DNA from: an uncultured Solobacterium sp.
Lineage (GTDB): Bacteria > Bacillota_I > Bacilli_A > Erysipelotrichales > Erysipelotrichaceae
Direction of reading: 5' to 3'
DNA: 43,277 bases
NCBI GenBank assembly: GCA_900543035.1
Contig: UQPV01000018.1
Span: 1-43,277, forward strand
The notes under the pieces were generated by a model. The model was not told the DNA's origin. It searched no databases and was given only the letters and a program-made list of their open reading frames with translations. A program made the translations under genes and the position numbers. Below, piece by piece: positions 23,930 to 31,927 of this stretch. Position 1 is the stretch's first letter; each line of letters opens with the position of its first letter.

Positions 23930-24808
23930 ATGGGAGCATCAGTGTTGATCGGCGCCCTGGAGCTCGGGCTGCTTTATGCGATCATGGGATTCGGCGTCTA
24001 CTTGTCGTTTCGGGTGCTGAACATCCCTGATCTGACCATAGATGGAAGCTTTACCTGCGGATGCGCGGCAGCGGCGATGTGCACGCTGGCCGCTCATCCT
24101 TATCTCGGATTGGCTGCCGCCTTTCTCTGCGGCATGTGCTGCGGGCTCGTCACCGGACTGTTGATGACGAAGCTGCACATCCAGCCGATCTTGTCCGGCA
24201 TCCTGACGATGACCGCGCTGTATTCGGTCAACCTGCGGATCCAGGGCGGCCTGCCCAATGTCTCGCTGTTTGGCAGAGAGACGATCTTCGCTCAGGCGCA
24301 GGAGATCTTCGGCAGAGAGGCTGCTTCGATGATCGTCATCGTGGGCATGCTCACCGCCGTGGCCGTGATCCTCTATCTGTTCTTGCATACGCAGCTGGGC
24401 ATGGGCATGCGGGCGACCGGCTCTAATGAAGCAATGGTTCGTGCGTCCAGCATCAGCGCGGACCGGATGAAGATCCTGGGGCTGGCACTGGCAAACGGCA
24501 TCATCGCCTTGGCCGGCGGCTTGCTCGCACAATATCAGTCGTTTGCGGATGTGAACAGCTCCACCGGCAAGATGGTGCTCGGTCTGGCATCCATCATCGT
24601 GGGAGAAGCCTTCTTCGGACACCGCACGATCCTGCGCAGCTTCATCAGCGTGATCGTCGGCTCCATCATCTACCGCTTTCTGCTTACGTTTGCGCTGCAG
24701 TTCGGCCTGAGCGCAAGCGATCTGAATTTGTTTTCGGCCGCATTGGTCGCTATCGCGATCTCGCTGCCGTTCTTGAAGAAACGGAGGAAACCTTATGCTC
24801 GATCTTAA
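23930..24808 (+). CDS. trpY: ABC transporter permease, probably tryptophan
   Basis: The 292-residue integral membrane protein belongs to the branched-chain/TrpY-like permease group and has about eight hydrophobic segments. The LNIPDLTIDGSFTCG segment near the start and GLALANGIIALAGGLLAQYQ near the middle are typical of the permeases paired with TrpX-like binding proteins. It lies 6 bases after the binding protein and overlaps the ATPase gene by 14 bases, so the three should be co-translated. Confidence 0.85.
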   Translation: MGASVLIGALELGLLYAIMGFGVYLSFRVLNIPDLTIDGSFTCGCAAAAMCTLAAHPYLGLAAAFLCGMCCGLVTGLLMTKLHIQPILSGILTMTALYSVNLRIQGGLPNVSLFGRETIFAQAQEIFGREAASMIVIVGMLTAVAVILYLFLHTQLGMGMRATGSNEAMVRASSISADRMKILGLALANGIIALAGGLLAQYQSFADVNSSTGKMVLGLASIIVGEAFFGHRTILRSFISVIVGSIIYRFLLTFALQFGLSASDLNLFSAALVAIAISLPFLKKRRKPYARS

Positions 24809-25550
24809 TGATGTCAGTGTGACGTTCCATGCGGGGACGGTCAATGAACGCAAGGCGCTCGATCATGTGTCGCTGCATCTTGATCGGGGCGAGTTTGTCT
24901 GTGTGCTGGGCACCAACGGCGCGGGAAAGAGCACGCTGCTCAATGCCGTCAGCGGCACGCTGAGCGCAGACAGCGGCACGATCACGCTGGATGGCATGGA
25001 TCTGACGCGTCAGCCGGAGCACAAACGTGCCCGCTATATCGGCCGCCTCTTTCAGGATCCGATGAAGGGGACCGCCCCGGACATGAGCATCGTGGAAAAC
25101 CTCGGCCTGGCTTATTCCCGGGGGAAGCGGATGACGCTGAGCCGCGCCATTCAGAAGAAGGACCGCCAGCTGTTCCATGATCGCCTCAGCCAGCTTGGCC
25201 TGGGCCTGGAGGATCGCATGAACCAGCCGGTCGGCTTGCTTTCCGGCGGACAGCGCCAGGCGCTTACGCTGCTCATGGCCACCATCGTGACGCCGAAGCT
25301 TCTGCTTCTGGATGAGCATACGGCTGCATTGGATCCCAATACCGCGGCGCAGGTGATGAAGCTCACCGATCAGATCATTCACGAGAATCAGATCACGACG
25401 CTGATGATCACCCATAACCTGCGTCAGGCGCTGGAATATGGGACAAAGACGCTGATCATGAACGAGGGCAAGATCGTCAGGGTGCTGGAAGGCGAAGAAA
25501 AAAAGCAGACCTCGGTGGAGGAACTGCTTCAGATGTATGACTTTGTATGA
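24795..25550 (+). CDS. trpZ: ABC transporter ATP-binding protein, probably tryptophan
   Basis: The 251-residue ATPase energises the preceding permease. Walker A is GTNGAGKS (39-46), the signature LLSGGQRQ, Walker B LLLLDEHTA, and the switch His is in LMITHN. The ATG at 24795 overlaps the permease end. It is the last gene of the T-box operon, followed by a terminator. Confidence 0.9.
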   Translation: MLDLNDVSVTFHAGTVNERKALDHVSLHLDRGEFVCVLGTNGAGKSTLLNAVSGTLSADSGTITLDGMDLTRQPEHKRARYIGRLFQDPMKGTAPDMSIVENLGLAYSRGKRMTLSRAIQKKDRQLFHDRLSQLGLGLEDRMNQPVGLLSGGQRQALTLLMATIVTPKLLLLDEHTAALDPNTAAQVMKLTDQIIHENQITTLMITHNLRQALEYGTKTLIMNEGKIVRVLEGEEKKQTSVEELLQMYDFV

Positions 25551-25551
25551 G

Positions 25552-25584
25552 GACCGGGATGCGGAAATATGTCCCGGTCTTTTT
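25552..25584 (+). terminator. Terminator of the trpXYZ-like operon
   Basis: GACCGGGA (25552-25559) pairs with TCCCGGTC (25572-25579), then T5. It touches the stop codon of the convergent HAD gene. Confidence 0.88.
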
Positions 25585-26374
25585 AAATGACGCCCAAGTG
25601 CTGTAAGCCAAGCAGGATGCCGTCTTCATCCGTGGCCGTGGTCACGTGATCGGCCATCGCCTTGATCTCTGGCACGGCATTGCCCATCGCGACGCGGAAG
25701 CCGCATGACTCCATCATCTCGATGTCGTTGTAATTGTCCCCGAAGCAGGCGCACTGCGATTTGGGAAGATCCAGCAGAGAGAGCAGCCTGCGGATGCCGC
25801 TGCCCTTGTTCACGCCCTGTGGAGCAACATCGAACCCATATTCAGAAAACTGGCGGAACGACAGCGTGCTGTGCTGAGCGAACGCCTTGATCCTTTCAGG
25901 ATCGGCATGGATGCTGGCGCACTGAGGCAGCTCCAGGTAATGGCGGTCTTGTTCCGGGTGAAAGATGAACGGCTCGCTGCCGATGTCAGAGTTCATCTGT
26001 CCCTGCAGCCAGTCTACCTTCTCAGGGTGCTGGTAAATGTACATATGCTGGGGAAACTTGAAGACGAGACCAGCTTCCTCTTGCCGAGCAAACTCGAGCA
26101 GCTGGCAGCATTCCGCAAAGGGCATGTCCTCATGATAGAGCATATTGCCCTCGCTGTCCACGATGACGCCGCCGCTGTCGGCGATGATGTAATCTGCGCG
26201 CAGATCGTTGAGCGCCTTGCCCATCCCATAATGTGCCCGTCCGCTTGCGATGGCAAAGCGGATCTTGTTGCGTTTCAGCTGGCGGATCGCCTTTGTGCAG
26301 CTCTGCGGGATGCAGTGGCTCTTCAGGTCATACAGCGTGCCGTCCACATCGAAAATAATCAGTTTCAGCTCCAT
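25583..26374 (-). CDS. Cof-type HAD-superfamily phosphatase
   Basis: The 263-residue cytoplasmic hydrolase is of the HAD-IIB (Cof) class, which dephosphorylates sugar phosphates and similar small substrates. Motif I is FDVDGT with Asp9 and Asp11; motif II lies in RFAIASGR; Lys is in the GVNKGSGIRRLL segment; motif IV is FGDNYNDIEMM. A type IIB cap sits between motifs II and III. The start follows AAAGGAAG on the minus strand. It runs divergently from the PTS operon and shares with it an upstream region bearing TGAC-N4-GTCA palindromes, so joint control is possible. The substrate cannot be told. Confidence 0.88.
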   Translation of the reverse strand: MELKLIIFDVDGTLYDLKSHCIPQSCTKAIRQLKRNKIRFAIASGRAHYGMGKALNDLRADYIIADSGGVIVDSEGNMLYHEDMPFAECCQLLEFARQEEAGLVFKFPQHMYIYQHPEKVDWLQGQMNSDIGSEPFIFHPEQDRHYLELPQCASIHADPERIKAFAQHSTLSFRQFSEYGFDVAPQGVNKGSGIRRLLSLLDLPKSQCACFGDNYNDIEMMESCGFRVAMGNAVPEIKAMADHVTTATDEDGILLGLQHLGVI

Positions 26375-26453
26375 GTCGTCACTTCCTTTGCTAACATCAT
26401 ATCAGAAATTACCGGAAAGAAAAGAGCGAGCAGTGGGAATTGTGCAGATCATG

Positions 26454-26467
26454 ATGACGGATGTCAT
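26454..26467 (+). promoter_or_regulatory. Operator-like palindrome 1 (ATGAC-N4-GTCAT)
   Basis: ATGACGGATGTCAT is a perfect inverted repeat with a 4-base spacer. It lies between the divergent HAD and PTS genes and is the first of three such sites. Confidence 0.5.
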
Positions 26468-26529
26468 ACGAAAAATCAGAAGATCACGACGGTTTTTTCT
26501 GCTTCTGCATCAGGATGATGAAAAAAATG

Positions 26530-26543
26530 ATGACATTTGTCAT
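26530..26543 (+). promoter_or_regulatory. Operator-like palindrome 2 (ATGAC-N4-GTCAT)
   Basis: ATGACATTTGTCAT has the same arms and spacer as palindrome 1. Its centre is 76 bases from the first and exactly 21 bases from the third. Confidence 0.5.
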
Positions 26544-26550
26544 GAGACAA

Positions 26551-26564
26551 CTGACGATGGTCAA
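26551..26564 (+). promoter_or_regulatory. Operator-like palindrome 3 (TGAC-N4-GTCA)
   Basis: TGACGATGGTCA (26552-26563) is the third copy. Two helical turns separate it from copy 2, as expected for cooperative binding. It lies about 64 bases upstream of the predicted start of transcription of the PTS operon. Confidence 0.5.
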
Positions 26565-26565
26565 G

Positions 26566-26610
26566 AAAAGCACTGACAGATTTCAGTTTCACTGAGCGCA
26601 GTGCTTTTTT
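26566..26610 (+). terminator. Terminator-like hairpin abutting the PTS promoter
   Basis: AAAAGCACTG (26566-26575) pairs with CAGTGCTTTT (26599-26608), followed by T. No + strand gene ends upstream, since the HAD gene points away, so it may end an unannotated short transcript or shield the promoter. Its final T is the first base of the TATAAT at 26610-26615. Confidence 0.5.
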
Positions 26611-26615
26611 ATAAT
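26610..26615 (+). promoter_or_regulatory. -10 element of the PTS operon
   Basis: A perfect TATAAT lies 28 bases ahead of the chosen start codon. No recognisable -35 is found at 16-18 bases, which fits an activator-dependent promoter with the palindromes upstream. Confidence 0.5.
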
Positions 26616-26643
26616 GTAACCGTATTCAGAAAGGGTGAGAGAG

Positions 26644-27066
26644 ATGAGCGCATATGTATTGATGGTTTCTCATGGCGGATTTGCGGAAGGGCTGTGTGAC
26701 ACGCTGCACATGTTTGCGGGAAACAGCGAGGGAATCATGAGCATCGGACTGCGTGATGGCGAGTCAGTGGAACAATTCAGGCTGCGTGCACAGACCCTGA
26801 TCGCTCAGCTTGAGCAACAAGATGAGCTGCTCGTGCTGGCTGATCTGATCGGCGGTTCTCCGTTGACGACGGTGCTGGATGTGCTGCAGGAAAAAGGAAT
26901 GCTCACAAATACCACTGTGTTGGGCGGAATGAACCTGCCGATGGCGCTGAACGCCGTCCTGTGCAAGGATCAGGGCATTCGGGAGATGAAGCAGATGATC
27001 CTGCAGGAAGCAACAGCGTCGATCACTGAGATGACATTGCAAAACGAAGAAGAGGAAGACATTTGA
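26644..27066 (+). CDS. PTS mannose-family EIIA component
   Basis: The 140-residue cytoplasmic phosphocarrier accepts phosphate from HPr at His10 (MVSHGGFAEG) and passes it to EIIB. DLIGGSPLTT and GGMNLPMAL segments are typical of the EIIA-Man fold. The ATG at 26644 is preferred to the GTG at 26635 because AAGGG (26631-26635) sits 8 bases before it. It is the first gene of a IIA-IIB-IIC-IID operon whose sugar cannot be fixed from sequence (mannose, fructose, sorbose and amino sugars are all carried by this family). Confidence 0.92.
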   Translation: MSAYVLMVSHGGFAEGLCDTLHMFAGNSEGIMSIGLRDGESVEQFRLRAQTLIAQLEQQDELLVLADLIGGSPLTTVLDVLQEKGMLTNTTVLGGMNLPMALNAVLCKDQGIREMKQMILQEATASITEMTLQNEEEEDI

Positions 27067-27084
27067 TCAAAGGAGGAAAAGAAC

Positions 27085-27576
27085 ATGTCAATATCATTTA
27101 TCCGCGTGGATGACCGTATGATCCACGGACAGACTTGTACGAGATGGGCATTGGAGTACCCGTGTGACGGCATCGTGGCTGTCAATGATGCCGCTGCAAA
27201 CAATAGCGTGCTGAAGGCGGCATATAAGAGCGCAAGCGGCAAAAAGACATTCGTCTGGACGATGGCGGATTGGGAGAAAAAGTGTCAAAAGGTGCTGGAT
27301 TCTGATACTCGTTATTTCCTGATCACGAAGAATCCGATCGATATGAAGAAGATCCTGGTCGATCAGCGTTTTACCTGCGGGGTGAAGAAAGTGATCATCG
27401 GTCCGTGCAATGATCGCCCTGATGCGGTCAAGCTGGGCAATAATCAGTCCATTACGCAAGCAGAAGCTGATGCATTAGAGGAAATTGCCAAGGCTGGCTA
27501 TGAAATAGAGTTCCGTTTGATCCCAGATGAAGGCATCGGCAGCTGGAATAAGTTCAAAGAGCAGTTCGGCTACTGA
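27085..27576 (+). CDS. PTS mannose/fructose/sorbose-family EIIB component
   Basis: The 163-residue cytoplasmic protein phosphorylates the incoming sugar. It begins with the EIIB motif IRVDDRMIHGQ, with phospho-His14, and contains the CGVKKVIIGPCN core. AGGAGGAAAA lies ahead of the ATG and the gene starts 18 bases after the IIA stop. Confidence 0.92.
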   Translation: MSISFIRVDDRMIHGQTCTRWALEYPCDGIVAVNDAAANNSVLKAAYKSASGKKTFVWTMADWEKKCQKVLDSDTRYFLITKNPIDMKKILVDQRFTCGVKKVIIGPCNDRPDAVKLGNNQSITQAEADALEEIAKAGYEIEFRLIPDEGIGSWNKFKEQFGY

Positions 27577-27596
27577 GAGAAGAAGGGGGAATGATC

Positions 27597-28433
27597 ATGG
27601 AGATCAATGTGTTGCAGGCAGCTCTGCTAGGGTTCTTTGCCTGCCTGGCCAGCATGCCCGGCATGGGCGGCTCGGCCATCGGAAACTATACGCTGGGACG
27701 GCCGCTGGTCGGCGGGCTCATCTGTGGGCTGATCCTTGGCGATGTACGTACCGGTATCCTGGTCGGGGCAGCGATGCAGCTGCTGTATATCGCGCTGGTC
27801 ACCCCGGGCGGAACGGTCAGCGCTGATGTGCGCGCGGTCAGTTACATCGGCATCCCGCTGGCGATGCTGGCGCTGAACAGCTATGGCATGGATGCGGCCA
27901 ATGCGGATGGCATCGGCTTAGCTACTTCTTTTGGGGCCATGGTCGGTACATTAGGCACAGTGCTGTTCTATGGCACGGCAACGATGAATCTGATCTGGCA
28001 GCACATCGGCTGGAAGGCTGTCGATGAAGGTAAGTTCCATAAGCTGTATCTGGTCGATATGGGACTGCCTTGGATCTCACACCTGGTTTGTTCTTTCTTG
28101 CCGACCTTTATCATCTGCCTGGTCGGCGCAGATATGGTCGAACTGATCAAGACAGCTTTGCCGATGGATGGTATCCCGATGAAGACCATCTTCACGGTCG
28201 GTTCGCTCCTGCCATGTGTGGGAATCGCGATCCTGCTTAAGCAGATCATTGCCAAAGGAACAGATTTCATCCCGTTTTTTGTCGGCTTTGCCTTAGCTGC
28301 CGCGCTGGGCATCAATTTGGTCGTGACCACGATCATCGCTGCGATGTTCGCTTATCTTAGCTATCAGATCAAGCTTGCGCAGATGAACAAGGTGAGCATA
28401 TCTGATGATGCCGATGACGAGGAGGATATCTAA
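27597..28433 (+). CDS. PTS mannose-family EIIC membrane component
   Basis: The 278-residue multi-pass membrane protein forms the sugar channel together with EIID. The start MEINVLQAALLGFFACLA and the GRPLVGGLICGLILGD segment are typical of EIIC-Man. I chose the ATG at 27597 because AAGGGGG is 7 bases before it; the in-frame ATG at 27591 directly abuts that site. The acidic C-terminus (DDADDEEDI) is cytoplasmic. Confidence 0.9.
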   Translation: MEINVLQAALLGFFACLASMPGMGGSAIGNYTLGRPLVGGLICGLILGDVRTGILVGAAMQLLYIALVTPGGTVSADVRAVSYIGIPLAMLALNSYGMDAANADGIGLATSFGAMVGTLGTVLFYGTATMNLIWQHIGWKAVDEGKFHKLYLVDMGLPWISHLVCSFLPTFIICLVGADMVELIKTALPMDGIPMKTIFTVGSLLPCVGIAILLKQIIAKGTDFIPFFVGFALAAALGINLVVTTIIAAMFAYLSYQIKLAQMNKVSISDDADDEEDI

Positions 28434-28434
28434 G

Positions 28435-29265
28435 ATGAAGAAATTGTCAAAAAAGACGCTGAACAAAGCGTTCCGTAACTGGTATTATGGACATCTGACT
28501 TGTTTCTCGCAGGAGCATATGCAGACATTCGGATATCTGTGTGCGATGCTGCCGGTCATTGAGGAACTGTATGATACGAAAGAGGAACAGAAAGAAGCGC
28601 TGGAAACGTATAAGGCCTTTTTCAATACCGAACCGCAGCTGGGGACGATCATCGTAGGCGTAACGGTCGGCCTGGAAGAAGCCCGCGCTAATCAGGAGGG
28701 TGTGGACAGCGATACGATCAACGGTCTGCGTGCCGGGCTGATGGGACCGATCGCAGGTATCGGCGACTCACTGGTGGTCGGCGTGCTCATTCCGCTGCTG
28801 CTGGGCATTGCGCTTGGTCTGTCTACCGGCGGCTCTCCGGTAGGTGCGGTCTTCTATATCATCGCTTGGAATGTGATCATCACCCTGGGCATGCGGCTGT
28901 TGTTTTTCAAGGGATATGAGCTCGGCGGCAAAGCGGTCGAGTTCCTGACCGGAGAAAAGTCGCAGGCACTCAGAGAAAGCATCATGATGCTGGGAAGCAT
29001 GGTCATCGGCGCTGTGGCAGCGACCTGGGTGAGCGTGAAGACCGTATTCGAGATGAGCAATCCGGATACCGGCGAAGTATTCCTGAATTTGAATGATCAG
29101 ATCAACTCAGTGTTGCCGCAAGGACTGACCGCCATCTTCGTCCTATTATGCTGGTTTCTGATCGCCAAGAAGAAGATGTCTCCGCTGAAAGTGATGCTTC
29201 TGCTTGTCGTGATCGCCTTTGTCGGCGTATTGATCGGATTCTTCGATCCGCAGCTCACGTATTGA
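28435..29265 (+). CDS. PTS mannose-family EIID membrane component
   Basis: The 276-residue partner of EIIC starts MKKLSKKTLNKAF. It shows the family signatures GHLTCFSQEHMQTFGY, GLRAGLMGPIAGIGDS and, near the end, several hydrophobic helices. The ATG at 28435 is 1 base after the IIC stop and follows GAGGAGGATA. A longer in-frame start at 28405 inside IIC is less likely. Confidence 0.92.
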   Translation: MKKLSKKTLNKAFRNWYYGHLTCFSQEHMQTFGYLCAMLPVIEELYDTKEEQKEALETYKAFFNTEPQLGTIIVGVTVGLEEARANQEGVDSDTINGLRAGLMGPIAGIGDSLVVGVLIPLLLGIALGLSTGGSPVGAVFYIIAWNVIITLGMRLLFFKGYELGGKAVEFLTGEKSQALRESIMMLGSMVIGAVAATWVSVKTVFEMSNPDTGEVFLNLNDQINSVLPQGLTAIFVLLCWFLIAKKKMSPLKVMLLLVVIAFVGVLIGFFDPQLTY

Positions 29266-29269
29266 GATC

Positions 29270-29545
29270 ATGAACAGGCAGCAGATCAGACAGGAAGCGC
29301 AGATGCAGAAGATCCTGTGGAACAGGCTGAAGCAGTGGCTGCGCATGTCCATGGCGCTCTCCTCCCTGCTGGCAGCCGGCATCTATGCGGCATTTCAGAC
29401 AGCGTTTCCCGGCGCTGCCGCGGTGCGTGTCCTTCTGTTCGTGCTGCTGGCTGCGGACTGTATCTGGATGCTGGCAGTGACACGATCGCTGCGGCATGGG
29501 AGAGAGAATATCGAAAAGCTCTTGAAGCTGGCAGAACAAAGCTGA
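29270..29545 (+). CDS. Small two-helix membrane protein of unknown function
   Basis: The 91-residue protein has a basic amphipathic start (RQQIRQEAQMQK), two hydrophobic segments (about 27-44 and 50-69) and a basic tail. It begins 4 bases after EIID and ends just before a terminator, in the place where some mannose-PTS operons carry a DUF956/ManO gene. Size and membrane segments do not fit that family. It lacks a clear ribosome site and may depend on coupling to EIID. I do not recognise it. Confidence 0.6.
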   Translation: MNRQQIRQEAQMQKILWNRLKQWLRMSMALSSLLAAGIYAAFQTAFPGAAAVRVLLFVLLAADCIWMLAVTRSLRHGRENIEKLLKLAEQS

Positions 29546-29548
29546 AGC

Positions 29549-29588
29549 GGTCTTTTCGTAAATCAAACGATTTGCGAAAAGACCTTTT
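29549..29588 (+). terminator. Terminator of the PTS operon
   Basis: GGTCTTTTCG (29549-29558) pairs perfectly with CGAAAAGACC (29575-29584), followed by T4. It separates the PTS operon from the sensory operon. Confidence 0.8.
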
Positions 29589-29603
29589 CCCATTGAAAAG
29601 CTT

Positions 29604-29612
29604 TGATATAAT
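29604..29612 (+). promoter_or_regulatory. Extended -10 promoter of the sensory operon
   Basis: TGA plus TATAAT (29607-29612) is an extended -10 lying 27 bases before the start codon of the sugar-binding protein. Confidence 0.6.
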
Positions 29613-29639
29613 GAAAGAAAGAAATGGAGTGCGAAAAGG

Positions 29640-30611
29640 ATGAAAAGATACCCGGTCGAACTGTCGATCCTGGCGTTGACCCTGCTGCTGGGGCTGATCG
29701 GATGTTTATGGCTGCACCATTATACGGCTGCAGGACTGGTCAGCGAAGAAGAGCCGCTGCTGTTTGGGGCTACTTATATGACCATGAACAACCCGTTTTA
29801 TGAAGTGATCGACGAAGAATTGCGCAATCAGGTGGAAGCGGGCGGTGATGTGATGATCACGATGGATCCACAGCTTTCCATAGAGAGACAGATCGAACAG
29901 ATCAAGACGATGATGGCAGAAGGTATAGATGTGCTGATCGTCAATCCTGTCGATTCCCGCGGCTTGGTCGATGTGCTCAGGGAAGCCAGTCAGAAGGGCA
30001 TCATCGTCATCGCTATCGATACCAATGTCTATGATGGAGAAGACTTTGTCGATCATACGGTCGTCTCAGACAATTACCAGGCCGGACAGCTGTGTGCCCG
30101 CTATATGATGGAGCATCGTGAAAGTGCTGATATCGTGCTGCTTTCCCATGGGGCGGCCTATTCGGCGCAAGAGCGGCTGCAGGGCTTTCGAGATGCTATC
30201 GCAGATGAACCAGGCTATCATATCGTGAGTGAACTGGATTGTGAAGGGCAGCTGGAAAAAAGCATGCCGCTGATCGAGGGGCTGTTGGAACAAGGTACTG
30301 CCTTCGATGTCGTGATGGCATTGAATGATCCTTCTGCGCTGGGCGCCGTGGCTGCGCTGCAAGATCAAAAGATCGATGAGGATGCGGTGATGGTGCTTGG
30401 CGTGGATGGTGCGCCAGAGGCCAAGGTGCTGATCAAAGAGGGATATATGGATGCCACTGTGGCGCAATATCCAAAGAAGATGGCGCAGAAGGCCATATCC
30501 GCGGCTTATGCGATAAAGGCGGGCGATCATGAGCTGCAAGAGGAAGAAATCGCTGTCAGTCTGATCGATGGCAGCAATGTCGATGAATACTTATTGGAGG
30601 GATGGCAGTGA
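29640..30611 (+). CDS. Membrane-tethered ribose-type periplasmic sugar-binding protein (likely receptor)
   Basis: The 323-residue protein is of the Peripla_BP_4 (RbsB/XylF-like) family and should bind a sugar outside the cell. Residues 1-31 are a hydrophobic anchor with a possible lipobox (LIGC, Cys22). The body shows GATYMTMNNPFYEVIDEEL, the paired NPVDSRGL, AIDTNV and VSDNYQAGQ segments, ALNDPSALGA and LGVDGAPEA typical of this fold. No permease or ATPase is nearby. It is the first gene of an operon with a histidine kinase that overlaps its stop codon (GTGA), so it probably reports sugar binding to that kinase, as XylFII does for LytS in clostridia. That role is inferred from context. Confidence 0.88.
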   Translation: MKRYPVELSILALTLLLGLIGCLWLHHYTAAGLVSEEEPLLFGATYMTMNNPFYEVIDEELRNQVEAGGDVMITMDPQLSIERQIEQIKTMMAEGIDVLIVNPVDSRGLVDVLREASQKGIIVIAIDTNVYDGEDFVDHTVVSDNYQAGQLCARYMMEHRESADIVLLSHGAAYSAQERLQGFRDAIADEPGYHIVSELDCEGQLEKSMPLIEGLLEQGTAFDVVMALNDPSALGAVAALQDQKIDEDAVMVLGVDGAPEAKVLIKEGYMDATVAQYPKKMAQKAISAAYAIKAGDHELQEEEIAVSLIDGSNVDEYLLEGWQ

Positions 30612-31927
30612 TCAAAGCGTTGATATCGGACAGCGGCTTTCGGCTGCGCGTTTCCTACGCGCTGTTATGCGGGATCTGCTTTTTGCAGCTGCTGTTTCTG
30701 GCTTTGTTCATCTTTTTTACGACGGATCTCATCCAGCAGCGTTTTGAAGCGGCGGACTTCTTGAGGCAGGCAGAGGTGATCCCGCTGCCTGCAACGCTGA
30801 TCCTGGGCGGTACGCTTTTGCTGTATCCGATGCTGTTGGGCGTGATGCAGCTGCGCGGACATGTGCGGGAAAAGCCATGGAGCGCTCTGGCGTTCTTGCT
30901 TTTGGAAAGCGTCATATGTATGGCACTGCTGCGGCTGACGAGCTTTGCCGGCAATCAGATATTCTTGCTTGTGGCAGCCAATATGCTGACGCTGACCAGA
31001 GATCGGAAAAACCGCGGCATCGGCCTGATCATCTTGGTCATCCTCTTTTTGTTCACCAATGATCATGTCGTAAGCGCTTTTGTGCCGATCACTTCATTTG
31101 AACGTTATCTATATCCGTACACGGCGCAGTCTGCTTCGCTCTTTCAGGGGACAGCTTCCGCGCTCTCTACGTCGGTGCTTATCTTGTTTCTGGTGTATAT
31201 CCTGTTTTTGATCCAGGATCAGATGCTGGAAAGTGCACAGATGCGCCGGATCAATGATGAGCTTCGCACGCTGAATCATCAGTTGGAGGAGATGGCGGAT
31301 GTCAGGGAGAAGATGGGAGAGACAAGAGAACGTAACCGCTTGGCCAGGGAGATACATGATACGCTTGGACATACGCTGACCGGATTGTCCACCGGCATCG
31401 ATGCGGCCAAGACACTGTTGCAGCGCGACCCAGACATGGCGATAAAGCAGCTGGATATCTTGTCTGCTACGGCCCGAGAAGGATTGAAGGATGTACGGCG
31501 TTCCGTGCGCAAGCTGCGTCCAGATGCGTTGGAAAATCACACGCTCAAGGGGGCGCTGGAAACGATGATCGAAGAGTTCATGCGCTCGAGCGGGGTCAAG
31601 GTCAGCTATGTCTGTCATTTGGATTCGCTGGACTTTCAGCCGGATGAAGAAGATACGATCTATCGGATCGTGCAGGAGTGCATGACCAACAGTGTCCGGC
31701 ATGGGCATGCCAGCCGCATTTACATTTCCTTTGGCAAAGACCAAGATTCTCTCATCCTGATCATTGAAGATGATGGCAAGGGGTGCGTGGATATTCAGGA
31801 GGGCTTTGGACTGCATCATATGAAAGAGCGCATCGCATTGCTTAATGGCAATGTACGTTTTTATGGCAGAGACGGTTTTGAAGTGCTGGTCGAGCTGCCG
31901 CTGAGAAAGGAGGATGAACGGATATGA
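30608..31927 (+). CDS. Sensor histidine kinase, NarL/LytS-like (HisKA_3)
   Basis: The 439-residue membrane kinase has about six hydrophobic segments in the first 200 residues. A coiled linker (MRRINDELRTLNHQLEEM) follows, then a HisKA_3 domain with phospho-acceptor His250 in LAREIHDTLGHTLTG and an HATPase with the N box (QECMTNSVRHGHAS) and a DDGKG G box. The GTG at 30608 is chosen since GGAGG sits 6 bases before it; the ATG at 30602 abuts that site. It overlaps the binding protein upstream and the regulator downstream by 4 bases each. It has no large extracellular sensor domain of its own, which suits sensing through the partner binding proteins. Confidence 0.9.
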   Translation: MIKALISDSGFRLRVSYALLCGICFLQLLFLALFIFFTTDLIQQRFEAADFLRQAEVIPLPATLILGGTLLLYPMLLGVMQLRGHVREKPWSALAFLLLESVICMALLRLTSFAGNQIFLLVAANMLTLTRDRKNRGIGLIILVILFLFTNDHVVSAFVPITSFERYLYPYTAQSASLFQGTASALSTSVLILFLVYILFLIQDQMLESAQMRRINDELRTLNHQLEEMADVREKMGETRERNRLAREIHDTLGHTLTGLSTGIDAAKTLLQRDPDMAIKQLDILSATAREGLKDVRRSVRKLRPDALENHTLKGALETMIEEFMRSSGVKVSYVCHLDSLDFQPDEEDTIYRIVQECMTNSVRHGHASRIYISFGKDQDSLILIIEDDGKGCVDIQEGFGLHHMKERIALLNGNVRFYGRDGFEVLVELPLRKEDERI

